64,000 nt of DNA from Oscillospiraceae bacterium (GTDB lineage Bacteria > Bacillota > Clostridia > Oscillospirales > Oscillospiraceae), in the NCBI GenBank assembly GCA_015068235.1, contig SVKY01000003.1, forward strand, positions 1 to 64,000, given 5' to 3'. The translations under genes were made by a program, and so were the position numbers. Each line of letters starts with the position of its first letter. The first letter of the stretch is position 1. Positions 28,116 through 35,197 of this stretch are shown here, in pieces. The notes beneath the pieces are model-generated. The model was not told the DNA's origin and ran no database searches. It saw nothing but the letters and a program-made list of their open reading frames with translations.

Positions 28116-28717
28116 CTCGTCTCTCCCATCGCATAGATCTGATCCATCATCTGCTGAGTCAGACGATCAAGCTCCTGTGATGTGGGCTTTGCCCCCTCAT
28201 AGAGCGGCATGTAAGGCGCGCCGATCACAACATCAATTGCAGAAAAAATGCTCTTTTTCGCCGTCAGATAGACCGGTAAGATCGGCACCTTAGCACGACA
28301 TGCGATCATCATCGCACCATTATGTGCCGTTGCAGTTTTCCCATGTCTGACTCGAGTCCCTTCCGGGAAAATCAGGAGTTTATTATCATCTCTCAAGCAC
28401 TGCAGCGAAGTTTTGATCGCCTGGATATCACTGCCGTCCCTATCTACAGGAAAGGCTCCAACCTTATGGCAAAACGCCCAAAAAAGCTTATTCTTTGTCA
28501 GCTCTTTCTTCGCCATAGTCAGCGGAAGGCGCTTCGTTTTCATTGCGATCTGAACCCAAACAGGGTCGGTAAAGGCGCTGTGGTTACACACAACAACTGC
28601 AGCACCCTCGGGCACATTTTCCTTGCCGCGATATCTTGCGATTGGGTGAACAAAACGCAAAAGTCCATGCGCCAAAAAACGCAAAACTCGATAAGTATGA
28701 TCGGAAAAACGCTTCAT
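28112..28717 (-). CDS. plsC: 1-acyl-sn-glycerol-3-phosphate acyltransferase
   Basis: Adds the second acyl chain to lysophosphatidic acid at the membrane, giving phosphatidic acid for phospholipid synthesis. 201 residues, usual for short PlsC proteins. The catalytic HX4D box is NHSAFTD near residues 45-51. The substrate-binding FPEGTR is near residue 118, and a hydrophobic N-terminal segment precedes the HX4D box. It overlaps the cmk stop by 4 nt and the ispH start by 4 nt (both ATGA), so the three genes are translationally coupled. Confidence 0.95.
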   Translation of the reverse strand: MKRFSDHTYRVLRFLAHGLLRFVHPIARYRGKENVPEGAAVVVCNHSAFTDPVWVQIAMKTKRLPLTMAKKELTKNKLFWAFCHKVGAFPVDRDGSDIQAIKTSLQCLRDDNKLLIFPEGTRVRHGKTATAHNGAMMIACRAKVPILPVYLTAKKSIFSAIDVVIGAPYMPLYEGAKPTSQELDRLTQQMMDQIYAMGETR

Positions 28718-29382
28718 AACGCGATCTTCTTTCGGATAATTTCGACAACCGCATCAATGCTCTGCTGAAGGTCAAGCTTCGAAGTATCCAGCATCACAGC
28801 ATCCTGCGCAGGCTTTAGTGGTGCAATTTCTCGGTTCATATCACGCTCATCACGGGCGGCAACATCCATCAAAACCGTTTCAAACGGCACATGCTGCATC
28901 TCCAGCCAGCGGCGCTTTGCACGCACCTCAACAGATGCAAAGAGATAGATCTTCACCGCCGCATCAGGCAAAACAACCGTACCAATGTCTCTGCCGTCCA
29001 TGATCACGCTGCGCTTCCTCGCAACATCACGCTGCATGTCAAGTAAAAACTGTCGAACCGCAGGTATAGCTGCCACGATCGATGCTGTCGAGGATACTTC
29101 GGAAGTGCGAATCTCCCCTGTTACGTTTTCTTGCGCAAGATACATCTGCTGTACGCCGTCGAGCCAATCCATCGTGATCTGAACTTGCGGTAAAAGCGCT
29201 TCAACCATCTGCGCATCTTTCACATCGACCTTGCTCAAAATCGCTGCATATGCGATCGTGCGATAAATCGCTCCCGTATCGACATAAACAAAGCCAAGCG
29301 CCTTCGCCGCCTGTCTTGCGATCGTACTTTTTCCCGCACCTGCAGGTCCGTCGATCGCAACACTGTATATTTGATTTGTCAT
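28714..29382 (-). CDS. cmk: Cytidylate kinase
   Basis: Phosphorylates CMP and dCMP with ATP. The P-loop DGPAGAGKST is at residues 10-19 of the chosen start, followed by VDTGAIYR (nucleoside-binding region) and GRDIGT. The frame is open to 29400, but ATG 29380-29382 has GGAGAG at a good distance and fits the family N-terminus. 222 residues, normal. Its promoter (29413-29441) leaves an untranslated leader of only about 25 nt. First gene of cmk-plsC-ispH/rpsA. Confidence 0.96.
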   Translation of the reverse strand: MTNQIYSVAIDGPAGAGKSTIARQAAKALGFVYVDTGAIYRTIAYAAILSKVDVKDAQMVEALLPQVQITMDWLDGVQQMYLAQENVTGEIRTSEVSSTASIVAAIPAVRQFLLDMQRDVARKRSVIMDGRDIGTVVLPDAAVKIYLFASVEVRAKRRWLEMQHVPFETVLMDVAARDERDMNREIAPLKPAQDAVMLDTSKLDLQQSIDAVVEIIRKKIAL

Positions 29383-29412
29383 AGATTCTCTCCGTTGCAA
29401 AAAACTTTTTTA

Positions 29413-29441
29413 ATTATACTAAAAAATAAGCGGTTTGTCAA
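29413..29441 (-). promoter_or_regulatory. Consensus promoter of cmk operon
   Basis: Minus strand TTGACA (29436-29441), 17-nt spacer, TATAAT (29413-29418). The -35 box contains the stop codon of the upstream flavoprotein gene, so the promoter is embedded at that gene's very end. Confidence 0.88.
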
Positions 29442-30694
29442 TCAAAATCCGCATCACTGCAAGCAATTGCGGCACAATATGCACTCGACCAAGCGATCTG
29501 CAAATTAAAGCCTCCGGTATAAGCATCACAATCTATGATCTCGCCTGCAAAATACAAGCCCTTTACGAGTTTTGACTGCATCGTTTTGGGATCGATTTCC
29601 TTCACACAAACGCCACCTCTTGTGATGATCGCCTCGTCTACAGGTCGTGTACCGAGCATCTTGAGAGTGAATCGTTTTGTGTTCTCCAAAAGAGCCCGTC
29701 TTTGAAGCTTTGTCAAGGAATTTGCCTTCATTGCAGGATCGATCTCGCTTCTTCGAAGGATCACTGGGATCATCGAGTGCGGATACAGATCTGCAAGTGC
29801 GTTTTCCATACTTCTGTTGGCATATTTTTCAAAATCTCGCAAAAATCTTGCATCCAGCTTCTGTTCATCCAAAGCAGGCTTGAGATCAAGTGAAATCGTA
29901 TATTCCTCGCCCTTTTTCATATGCGCCGAGGCAGAGAGCACGATCGGTCCCGAAAGCCCGAAATGGGTAAACAGCAGCTCTCCAAAATCTTCAAAGACCG
30001 TTTTCCCCTTACTGTTAATTAAACGCAGCTGTGTGTTTCGCAAAGACAGCCCTTGCATCTGAGCGCAATCAGGCTCACTCAGAAGCGGAACAAGCGAGCC
30101 TCTCGGCTCAATGATCTTATGCCCGAGATTTTGTGCAAAGCGATAACCGTCTCCCGTCGAACCTGTCAGCGGATAGGAAACGCCACCGGTACAAAGGATC
30201 ACACGCTTTGTGCTGATCAAGCCATCGGTTGTTTTTACCGCAGCGATCTGACCATCATTCGCCAAAATTCCGACAACAGTTGCCTTTCTGCGCTCGACGT
30301 GATATTTCTTTATCGCACGTTCCAAAGCGGCGATCACATCACTCGAGCGGTCAGAGGTCGGAAACACACGGTTTCCCCGTTCGACCTTTAAGGGACAGCC
30401 GTTTTCTTCAAAAAACGCCATCACCTGCTCCGGAGAAAAGCGATTGATCGCACTGTAAAGAAATCTCCCGTTTTCGGGAATATTTTTCAGCACTTCTTCT
30501 GCGCTGCAAGCATTTGTAACATTGCAGCGACCTTTGCCGGTAATGGCAAGTTTTTTGCCGTTGCGCTCATTTTTTTCCAAAAGCAAAACACGCAAGCCCT
30601 GCTGCGCTGCGATGACAGAAGCAAACATGCCTGCTGCACCGGCACCAACGATTACAACATCATTCGTCAAATTTTTCATAGATATCATACGCAT
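29438..30694 (-). CDS. HI0933-family FAD-dependent oxidoreductase
   Basis: Flavoprotein of unassigned substrate; family members are annotated as NAD(P)/FAD-dependent oxidoreductases. The N-terminal dinucleotide fold VVIVGAGAAGMFAS is at residues 13-26, then GKGRCNVTN near 55, TGGVSYPLTGSTGDG near 170, and a C-terminal FAD-contact region, LYFAGEIIDCDAYTGGFNLQ. 418 residues, close to the family norm. The 5' end overlaps rpiR. ATG 30677-30679 (residue 6) is an alternative start, and none has a strong ribosome site, which suggests coupling to rpiR translation. Confidence 0.92.
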   Translation of the reverse strand: MRMISMKNLTNDVVIVGAGAAGMFASVIAAQQGLRVLLLEKNERNGKKLAITGKGRCNVTNACSAEEVLKNIPENGRFLYSAINRFSPEQVMAFFEENGCPLKVERGNRVFPTSDRSSDVIAALERAIKKYHVERRKATVVGILANDGQIAAVKTTDGLISTKRVILCTGGVSYPLTGSTGDGYRFAQNLGHKIIEPRGSLVPLLSEPDCAQMQGLSLRNTQLRLINSKGKTVFEDFGELLFTHFGLSGPIVLSASAHMKKGEEYTISLDLKPALDEQKLDARFLRDFEKYANRSMENALADLYPHSMIPVILRRSEIDPAMKANSLTKLQRRALLENTKRFTLKMLGTRPVDEAIITRGGVCVKEIDPKTMQSKLVKGLYFAGEIIDCDAYTGGFNLQIAWSSAYCAAIACSDADFD

Positions 30695-31517
30695 CCCACA
30701 AATCTTCCAATTTATTCAGCACCTGCGTGATCTTTTGACGGTTCTTATTCGCAAGTGCCGCAATGATCGCATTGATCACGCTCATCGGCGCAGCAAGCGA
30801 TTCGACTAAAGAAATAATATCACTCTTTGCCACAAGCAGATGATCCGCATGAAGCGCAAGCGGTGACGAGCCGCTATCTGTCAGGGCGATCGTGCAGGCA
30901 CCGATATCCTTGGCATATTCCTGTGCCTGCAAAACGCCTCTGCAATACCTCGGAAAGCTGATGCTGATCAGAACATCCTGCGGTCCCATGCGCACAAGCT
31001 CCTCTAAGATCACAGATGTCGAAGCTGAGGTGATCAGCTTTATATCATCAAAAATATAGCGAAGATAATATGCCAAAAAGCCTGCCAGCGCTGATGAGGA
31101 TCTGACGCCCAGAACAAAAATTTTCCTTGCATTCGAGATCGCATCGACCGCCGCATCGAAATTTTTGTGGTCGATCAGTTCCCGGGTTTGTCGAATCCGC
31201 TCGGCATCATCGGCAAGCGTCAGCGCAAGAACATTCTCCTCTGACAAGCGGATGTGCTCTGATTCGATCCGCTGTACATTTGTCAAACGGTTGAGCAGCA
31301 TTTCCTGCAGTACCTTCTGCATTTGAGGATAGCCTTGATAACCAAGCTCTGAAGCAAAACGAACGACTGTTGATTCAGACACCTGCACAGCCTTTCCAAT
31401 CGCTGCCGCTGTCATAAACGCCGCCTTGTCAAACTCGTCCAATATGTATTGACCGATTCTTTTTTGCCCCTTGGAAAGCGAAGGAAGCTTGCTTTCAATT
31501 GTACTTAAAATATCCAT
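30660..31517 (-). CDS. RpiR-family transcriptional regulator (HTH plus SIS domain)
   Basis: Sugar-phosphate-responsive regulator. Residues 1-77 form the RpiR helix-turn-helix (AAIGKAVQVSESTVVRFASE). Residues about 125-250 form the SIS phosphosugar-binding domain (FVLGVRSSSALAGFLAYYL, ISFPRYCRGVL). 285 residues, full length. It sits at the end of the scpA operon next to a flavoprotein rather than a sugar operon, so its regulon is not clear from context. GGAGG lies before the ATG. Confidence 0.93.
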   Translation of the reverse strand: MDILSTIESKLPSLSKGQKRIGQYILDEFDKAAFMTAAAIGKAVQVSESTVVRFASELGYQGYPQMQKVLQEMLLNRLTNVQRIESEHIRLSEENVLALTLADDAERIRQTRELIDHKNFDAAVDAISNARKIFVLGVRSSSALAGFLAYYLRYIFDDIKLITSASTSVILEELVRMGPQDVLISISFPRYCRGVLQAQEYAKDIGACTIALTDSGSSPLALHADHLLVAKSDIISLVESLAAPMSVINAIIAALANKNRQKITQVLNKLEDLWDAYDIYEKFDE

Positions 31518-32225
31518 TTACATTGCCTCCTGCTTTAAGGCTTGCACTTCTTCTTTTGTCAAGTAACGCCACTTTCCGACAGATAATTTTCCAAGCTGCA
31601 AACTTCCCTCCTGCACTCTGCAAAGGCGCAAAACATCCACATTTGCAGCCTCGCACATGCGGCGGATCTGACGATTTCTACCCTCAAAAATTGTAATTTC
31701 AAACGTCATTTTTCCACCCGATTCACGCAAAAATCGGACGATGGGCTTCTGTATTTTTCTGCCATCAAGCTCAATTTGCCGCTCCAAAAGCGTTTGCGTC
31801 TCGGCATTTGCACCTCTCACGGTAACCTCGTAGCGCTTGCCGATCCTTCCTTTCGGATGCATCAGACGGTTTGCAAACTCGCCGTCATTTGTGAACAGCA
31901 AAAGCCCTTCCGATGCCGCATCGAGCCGTCCGACGGGATAGACTCTGCATCCGCAATCGACCAAATCTGCCACCGTTTTTCTTCCTCGTTCGTCGGACAT
32001 GGTCGTAACGTAACCTCTCGGCTTATAGAGCATTAAATAGACCTTTTCTTCGACCGATGGCAAAATTTGTCCGTCAATGGCAATTTTATCCTTCACTTCA
32101 TCAGCTTGATCGCCCAAATGCACAGTTCTTCCATTGCAGGTAACTCGCCCATCTTCGATCAGCTTTTCAGCCGCACGTCGAGAAGCGATCCCACGTGCGG
32201 CTATGATTTTTTGTATCCGTTCCAA
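31518..32225 (-). CDS. rluB: 23S rRNA pseudouridine synthase, RluB family
   Basis: Isomerises a uridine in 23S rRNA. An N-terminal S4 RNA-binding domain (residues 2-45, ASRRAAEKLIEDGRV) is followed by the RsuA-type catalytic domain, whose catalytic Asp is in VGRLDAASEGLLL (about residue 100). It ends with the family motif GRNRQIRRMCEA. 235 residues, normal. The start codon is TTG (32223-32225), supported by AGGAGG about 6 nt upstream. RluB versus RluE/F within the family is a likely but not certain choice. Confidence 0.92.
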   Translation of the reverse strand: MERIQKIIAARGIASRRAAEKLIEDGRVTCNGRTVHLGDQADEVKDKIAIDGQILPSVEEKVYLMLYKPRGYVTTMSDERGRKTVADLVDCGCRVYPVGRLDAASEGLLLFTNDGEFANRLMHPKGRIGKRYEVTVRGANAETQTLLERQIELDGRKIQKPIVRFLRESGGKMTFEITIFEGRNRQIRRMCEAANVDVLRLCRVQEGSLQLGKLSVGKWRYLTKEEVQALKQEAM

Positions 32226-32234
32226 TATTGCCTC

Positions 32235-33263
32235 CTATCCCCACAGAAGTGGGATCTGTGCAATTTTTTTCGTCCCCAAATATACGCCGCCCTGTGCGGC
32301 ATAACTGCCCTCTTCTCCTTTTACAAAAGCAAATTGCGGCATCTCAAGCCGAACCTCAATCGTCTCATTTTCGCAAAGAAAAAGCTCCAACGATTCTCCA
32401 GCTTTCAAAGGCAGCGTGCTTCCATCCATCATCGGCATTTGCGCAACGATCTCGTTCTCTTCGATGACCATTGTATTTTGATATTGCCCGAAGCCATAAT
32501 CATATAATCTCAGATGGTCCTGCCAATCGTTTCCGTCGCAAATCGTCACGGCAATCAAGCAACGACCATTTCTTCTTGCGGCACTGACCAAAATTCGACC
32601 GGCAGCCTTTGTATATCCTGTTTTTACGCCGATGCAGCCATCACAGAGCCACAAAAGACGGTTATGATTTCTTAAACTTCTGCCTGCTGCCTGAATGCTT
32701 TTTGTCGAAACGATCCTGCAAAAATCCTCATTTTGCAACGCATACTGCGTCAACTTCGCCAAATCCCTTGCAGTCGAATAGTGCTGATCTCCATCCAAGC
32801 CGTTGGGGTTTTCAAAATGCGTTTGCTTCAGCCCCAATTTTTGCGCTTTCAAATTCATCAGGACAACAAATTCTTCCACGTTCCCTGCTGTCAGCAGAGC
32901 CAATGCAATCGCCGCATCATTGCCTGAATGCAGCATCATACCATAAAGCAGCTCCTCCACCGTCAAACACTCTCCAGCCTTGAGATACATCGAAGAGCCT
33001 TCAATATTTGTTGCCTCGGGTGGAATTATGAAGGTTTTATTCAGCGGCTGATGCTCCAAAACGACCATCGCTGTCATAATTTTGGTCGTGCTTGCGATCA
33101 AGGAGCGTGTATCAGCACAATTTTCATAAATCACTCTATCGGTATCAGCATCGATCAAAATGCAGGAACGAGCCGAATTTTCAGGTGTTGCCTTCACAGG
33201 CAACAGTAAAAGGACGGCAGCAAGGAAAATCGCTGCCGTTCTGAAAGTAAACTTCTTAAACAT
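32235..33263 (-). CDS. D-alanyl-D-alanine carboxypeptidase (penicillin-binding protein, S11)
   Basis: Secreted serine peptidase that trims the terminal D-Ala from peptidoglycan stem peptides. The signal peptide is at residues 1-25 (FTFRTAAIFLAAVLLLLPVKA). The three active-site motifs are all present: SxxK as ASTTKIMT (about 58-65), SGN near 113, and KTG in GVKTGYTKAAGR near 212. A C-terminal beta domain (about 260-342) follows. 342 residues, a DacB/DacF-like size. Placed after gerW in the scpAB operon, an order known in clostridia, which hints at a sporulation-related paralogue. A perfect 16-bp palindrome lies 32 nt upstream of the start. Confidence 0.94.
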   Translation of the reverse strand: MFKKFTFRTAAIFLAAVLLLLPVKATPENSARSCILIDADTDRVIYENCADTRSLIASTTKIMTAMVVLEHQPLNKTFIIPPEATNIEGSSMYLKAGECLTVEELLYGMMLHSGNDAAIALALLTAGNVEEFVVLMNLKAQKLGLKQTHFENPNGLDGDQHYSTARDLAKLTQYALQNEDFCRIVSTKSIQAAGRSLRNHNRLLWLCDGCIGVKTGYTKAAGRILVSAARRNGRCLIAVTICDGNDWQDHLRLYDYGFGQYQNTMVIEENEIVAQMPMMDGSTLPLKAGESLELFLCENETIEVRLEMPQFAFVKGEEGSYAAQGGVYLGTKKIAQIPLLWG

Positions 33264-33294
33264 AACGCATCACCATGATTAGCTTACGCCGATG

Positions 33295-33310
33295 ATGCGT
33301 AATTACGCAT
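33295..33310. promoter_or_regulatory. Perfect palindrome ATGCGTAATTACGCAT between gerW and dac
   Basis: 16-bp perfect inverted repeat, with a third ACGCATCA half-copy at 33265-33272 that pairs with TGATGCGT at 33293-33300. It could be an operator or a folding mRNA element between the two genes. No T-run follows, so a simple terminator is unlikely. Confidence 0.5.
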
Positions 33311-33311
33311 G

Positions 33312-33701
33312 TTAAATCTCGGAAATATCCGTCTGTTTGCCGTGAATCAGCTCAGAGAGCTTATCCACAAGCGCAGGCAGCTGCTCCACCACACGTTCAG
33401 CCGCTGTGCTCGCAGGCTCGTCAATCGGAAGCATCCGCACACGGTCTGCCTGAATGATGATCATCGCTACCGGGACGATCTTCACGCTGCAGCCTGCTCC
33501 ACCGCCAAAAGTTCCTGTCGGTGTTTCCTTAGATGCAAAATCGGCACCACCGGAGGCAATACCAAAGCTGATTCTCGAAATCGGGATCAGCGTTACATCG
33601 CCGGCTACCTGCATGGGTGTTCCGACAACGGTATTTGCATCGACCATATCACGAACCTTTGACATCGATTCGTTCAAAATTTCAGATACCTTTTTCGCCA
33701 T
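33312..33701 (-). CDS. gerW: GerW/YtfJ-family sporulation protein
   Basis: Sporulation-associated protein of the GerW (YtfJ) family, needed in Bacillus for normal germination; its biochemical role is unknown. 129 residues from ATG 33699-33701, chosen because AAAGGAGG precedes it; the frame is open to 33794 but reads as scpB in another frame there. Family marks: VVGTPM, IPISRISFGIASGG and the glycine-rich TFGGGAGCSVKIVPVA. It overlaps the scpB 3' end by 20 nt. Its presence supports a spore-forming ancestry. Confidence 0.92.
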   Translation of the reverse strand: MAKKVSEILNESMSKVRDMVDANTVVGTPMQVAGDVTLIPISRISFGIASGGADFASKETPTGTFGGGAGCSVKIVPVAMIIIQADRVRMLPIDEPASTAAERVVEQLPALVDKLSELIHGKQTDISEI

Positions 33702-34260
33702 TTTCAGCAGCCTCCTTTGGTTCTTCCGGCAATTGCGTTTTGCCAAACTGCATTTTTTCAATCTCTGGGAGTTCGTCGAGTGACTCCAGACCAAATGTTC
33801 TCAAAAAGTCAGGGGTCGTACGATACAAGATCGGACGTCCGGGAACATTCAAGCGTCCGCATTCCTCGATTAAATGCTTATTCAAAAGCGCACCGACACT
33901 GTATGAGCTGTCCACGCCTCTGATCTGCTCCACATAAGCCTTGGTCGAAGGCTGATAATAGGCAATGATCGTTAATGTTTCAAGCTGAGATGCAGAGAGC
34001 TTCGGCGGCTTGCGTGTCTCCAGCGTCTTTGTCACATATTCTGCCATTTCGCCCGAAGAACACATTTGATACGCCTTATCCAGGTGCACAACACGGATTC
34101 CTCGACGCTCAAACGCCAGCTCATCCATCAATTCCTGCGCTGCCGCATCGATCTCCTCGGGATCGCAGCCGACACTTTTTGCGATTCGCTCCGTCTCTAC
34201 GCTCTCTCCTGCGGCAAAAAGGATCGCCTCAAAGATTCGCTTCAGCTCCGCTCGTTCCAT
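33682..34260 (-). CDS. scpB: Segregation and condensation protein B
   Basis: Kleisin-interacting subunit of the SMC-ScpA-ScpB condensin that organises and segregates the chromosome. Two winged-helix domains can be followed (ILFAAGESVETERIA near residues 9-23; ASQLETLTIIAYYQP near 95; IRGVDSSYSVGALL near 115). ATG 34258-34260 was chosen over an upstream in-frame codon because GGAGG lies 5-9 nt before it. 192 residues, normal. It overlaps the 3' end of scpA by 32 nt. Confidence 0.95.
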   Translation of the reverse strand: MERAELKRIFEAILFAAGESVETERIAKSVGCDPEEIDAAAQELMDELAFERRGIRVVHLDKAYQMCSSGEMAEYVTKTLETRKPPKLSASQLETLTIIAYYQPSTKAYVEQIRGVDSSYSVGALLNKHLIEECGRLNVPGRPILYRTTPDFLRTFGLESLDELPEIEKMQFGKTQLPEEPKEAAENGEKGI

Positions 34261-35050
34261 CGATTTCCTCCATCTCATCGTCCGGCATCTTGCAGAAGTG
34301 GACGTTTAATTCTTCGTTCTCATCTTCCTCAAGTCTGATCGAGCGCAAACGGCAAAGCTCTAACACCGCCAAAAATGTTGCTACGATCTCACTTCTCGTC
34401 TTACTTCCCTTAAACAGGCTGCGCAATTTGCTCACGCCTCGCATCAAAAGACGCTTTAACAATTGTGCCGCTTTTTTCGTCACAGGATACGGCTCAGCAC
34501 CGACAATGCCCTGGAAATTTGCAATCGGTGGCGGCAGCTTGCGCTCACTGCGCTCCTGAATTGCATCAAACGACCGGAGGAGATCCTCAGGCTCGTGCTG
34601 ATATCGATACGTCGTATCAGGCTGATATGGCTCCGGCTGCTTGACAAACAGATTGCAGCCGATCTCGTTTCTCGGTTCCAAGAAAGCAATCGCCTTGCGG
34701 ATCTGCTCATACGCCTCCGCTCTCTGACGTTCCTCCAGGGAACGGATCAACAACTCCATCTCACTCATTGCTTCCTCACGCTCAGCAGCAGACAGAAGCA
34801 TTTTCGTCTTAATGAGCATTAAGTGCGATGCCATGGCAATAAACTCGCTTGCAATCTCCATGTCCAGACGCTTCATCTCGTCGAGATATGCCAAATACTG
34901 CTCCAGGATCGATGTGATGCTGACATCCTGAATCTCTATTTTGTTTTTACTCAGCAGAAGCAGGATCACGTCCAGCGGACCGTCAAAATCCGCAGGCAAC
35001 GCATCTTGCGACCGCATGACACCACTCAGGTGATAGGTCGGTTCGTTCAT
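34229..35050 (-). CDS. scpA: Segregation and condensation protein A
   Basis: Kleisin subunit that bridges the SMC heads. N-terminal FDGPLDVILLLLSKNKIEI and the central LVMASHLMLIKTKMLL-like helix (MASHLMLIKTKMLLS) are typical. The C-terminal winged helix ends in a region rich in Glu. 273 residues from ATG 35048-35050, with GAGGG upstream; a TTG at 35060-35062 is possible but less likely. First gene of the scpA-scpB-gerW-dac-rluB-rpiR-flavoprotein run. Confidence 0.95.
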   Translation of the reverse strand: MNEPTYHLSGVMRSQDALPADFDGPLDVILLLLSKNKIEIQDVSITSILEQYLAYLDEMKRLDMEIASEFIAMASHLMLIKTKMLLSAAEREEAMSEMELLIRSLEERQRAEAYEQIRKAIAFLEPRNEIGCNLFVKQPEPYQPDTTYRYQHEPEDLLRSFDAIQERSERKLPPPIANFQGIVGAEPYPVTKKAAQLLKRLLMRGVSKLRSLFKGSKTRSEIVATFLAVLELCRLRSIRLEEDENEELNVHFCKMPDDEMEEIDGTSGAEANL

Positions 35051-35064
35051 ACAATCCCTCAAAA

Positions 35065-35109
35065 GTATACTATCCTATTTAGTATACCATTAATTTCATA
35101 AATTCTCAA
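35065..35109 (-). promoter_or_regulatory. scpA operon promoter overlapped by an inverted repeat
   Basis: TTGAGA (35104-35109), 17-nt spacer, TATACT (35081-35086) on the minus strand. The inverted repeat GTATACT-N9-AGTATAC (35065-35071 and 35081-35087) covers the -10 box and the expected transcription start, as a repressor site would. Confidence 0.7.
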
Positions 35110-35151
35110 CACAAAAAATGATCAAACCTGAAAATATTGATTCTTTTTCTC

Positions 35152-35182
35152 AAAAAAGCAGATGAGGTCAAGCGACCTCATC
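35152..35182 (-). terminator. Terminator of the large secreted repeat protein gene
   Basis: 9-bp stem GATGAGGTC/GACCTCATC (35161-35169 with 35174-35182). On the minus strand it is followed within three bases by six T. It lies 16 nt after the stop codon. Confidence 0.88.
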
Positions 35183-35197
35183 CGCAAAAATGATATT

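Noticed and set aside
33702..33794. 31-residue N-terminal extension of GerW
   Set aside because: This stretch is the end of scpB in another frame. AAAGGAGG directly precedes ATG 33701.
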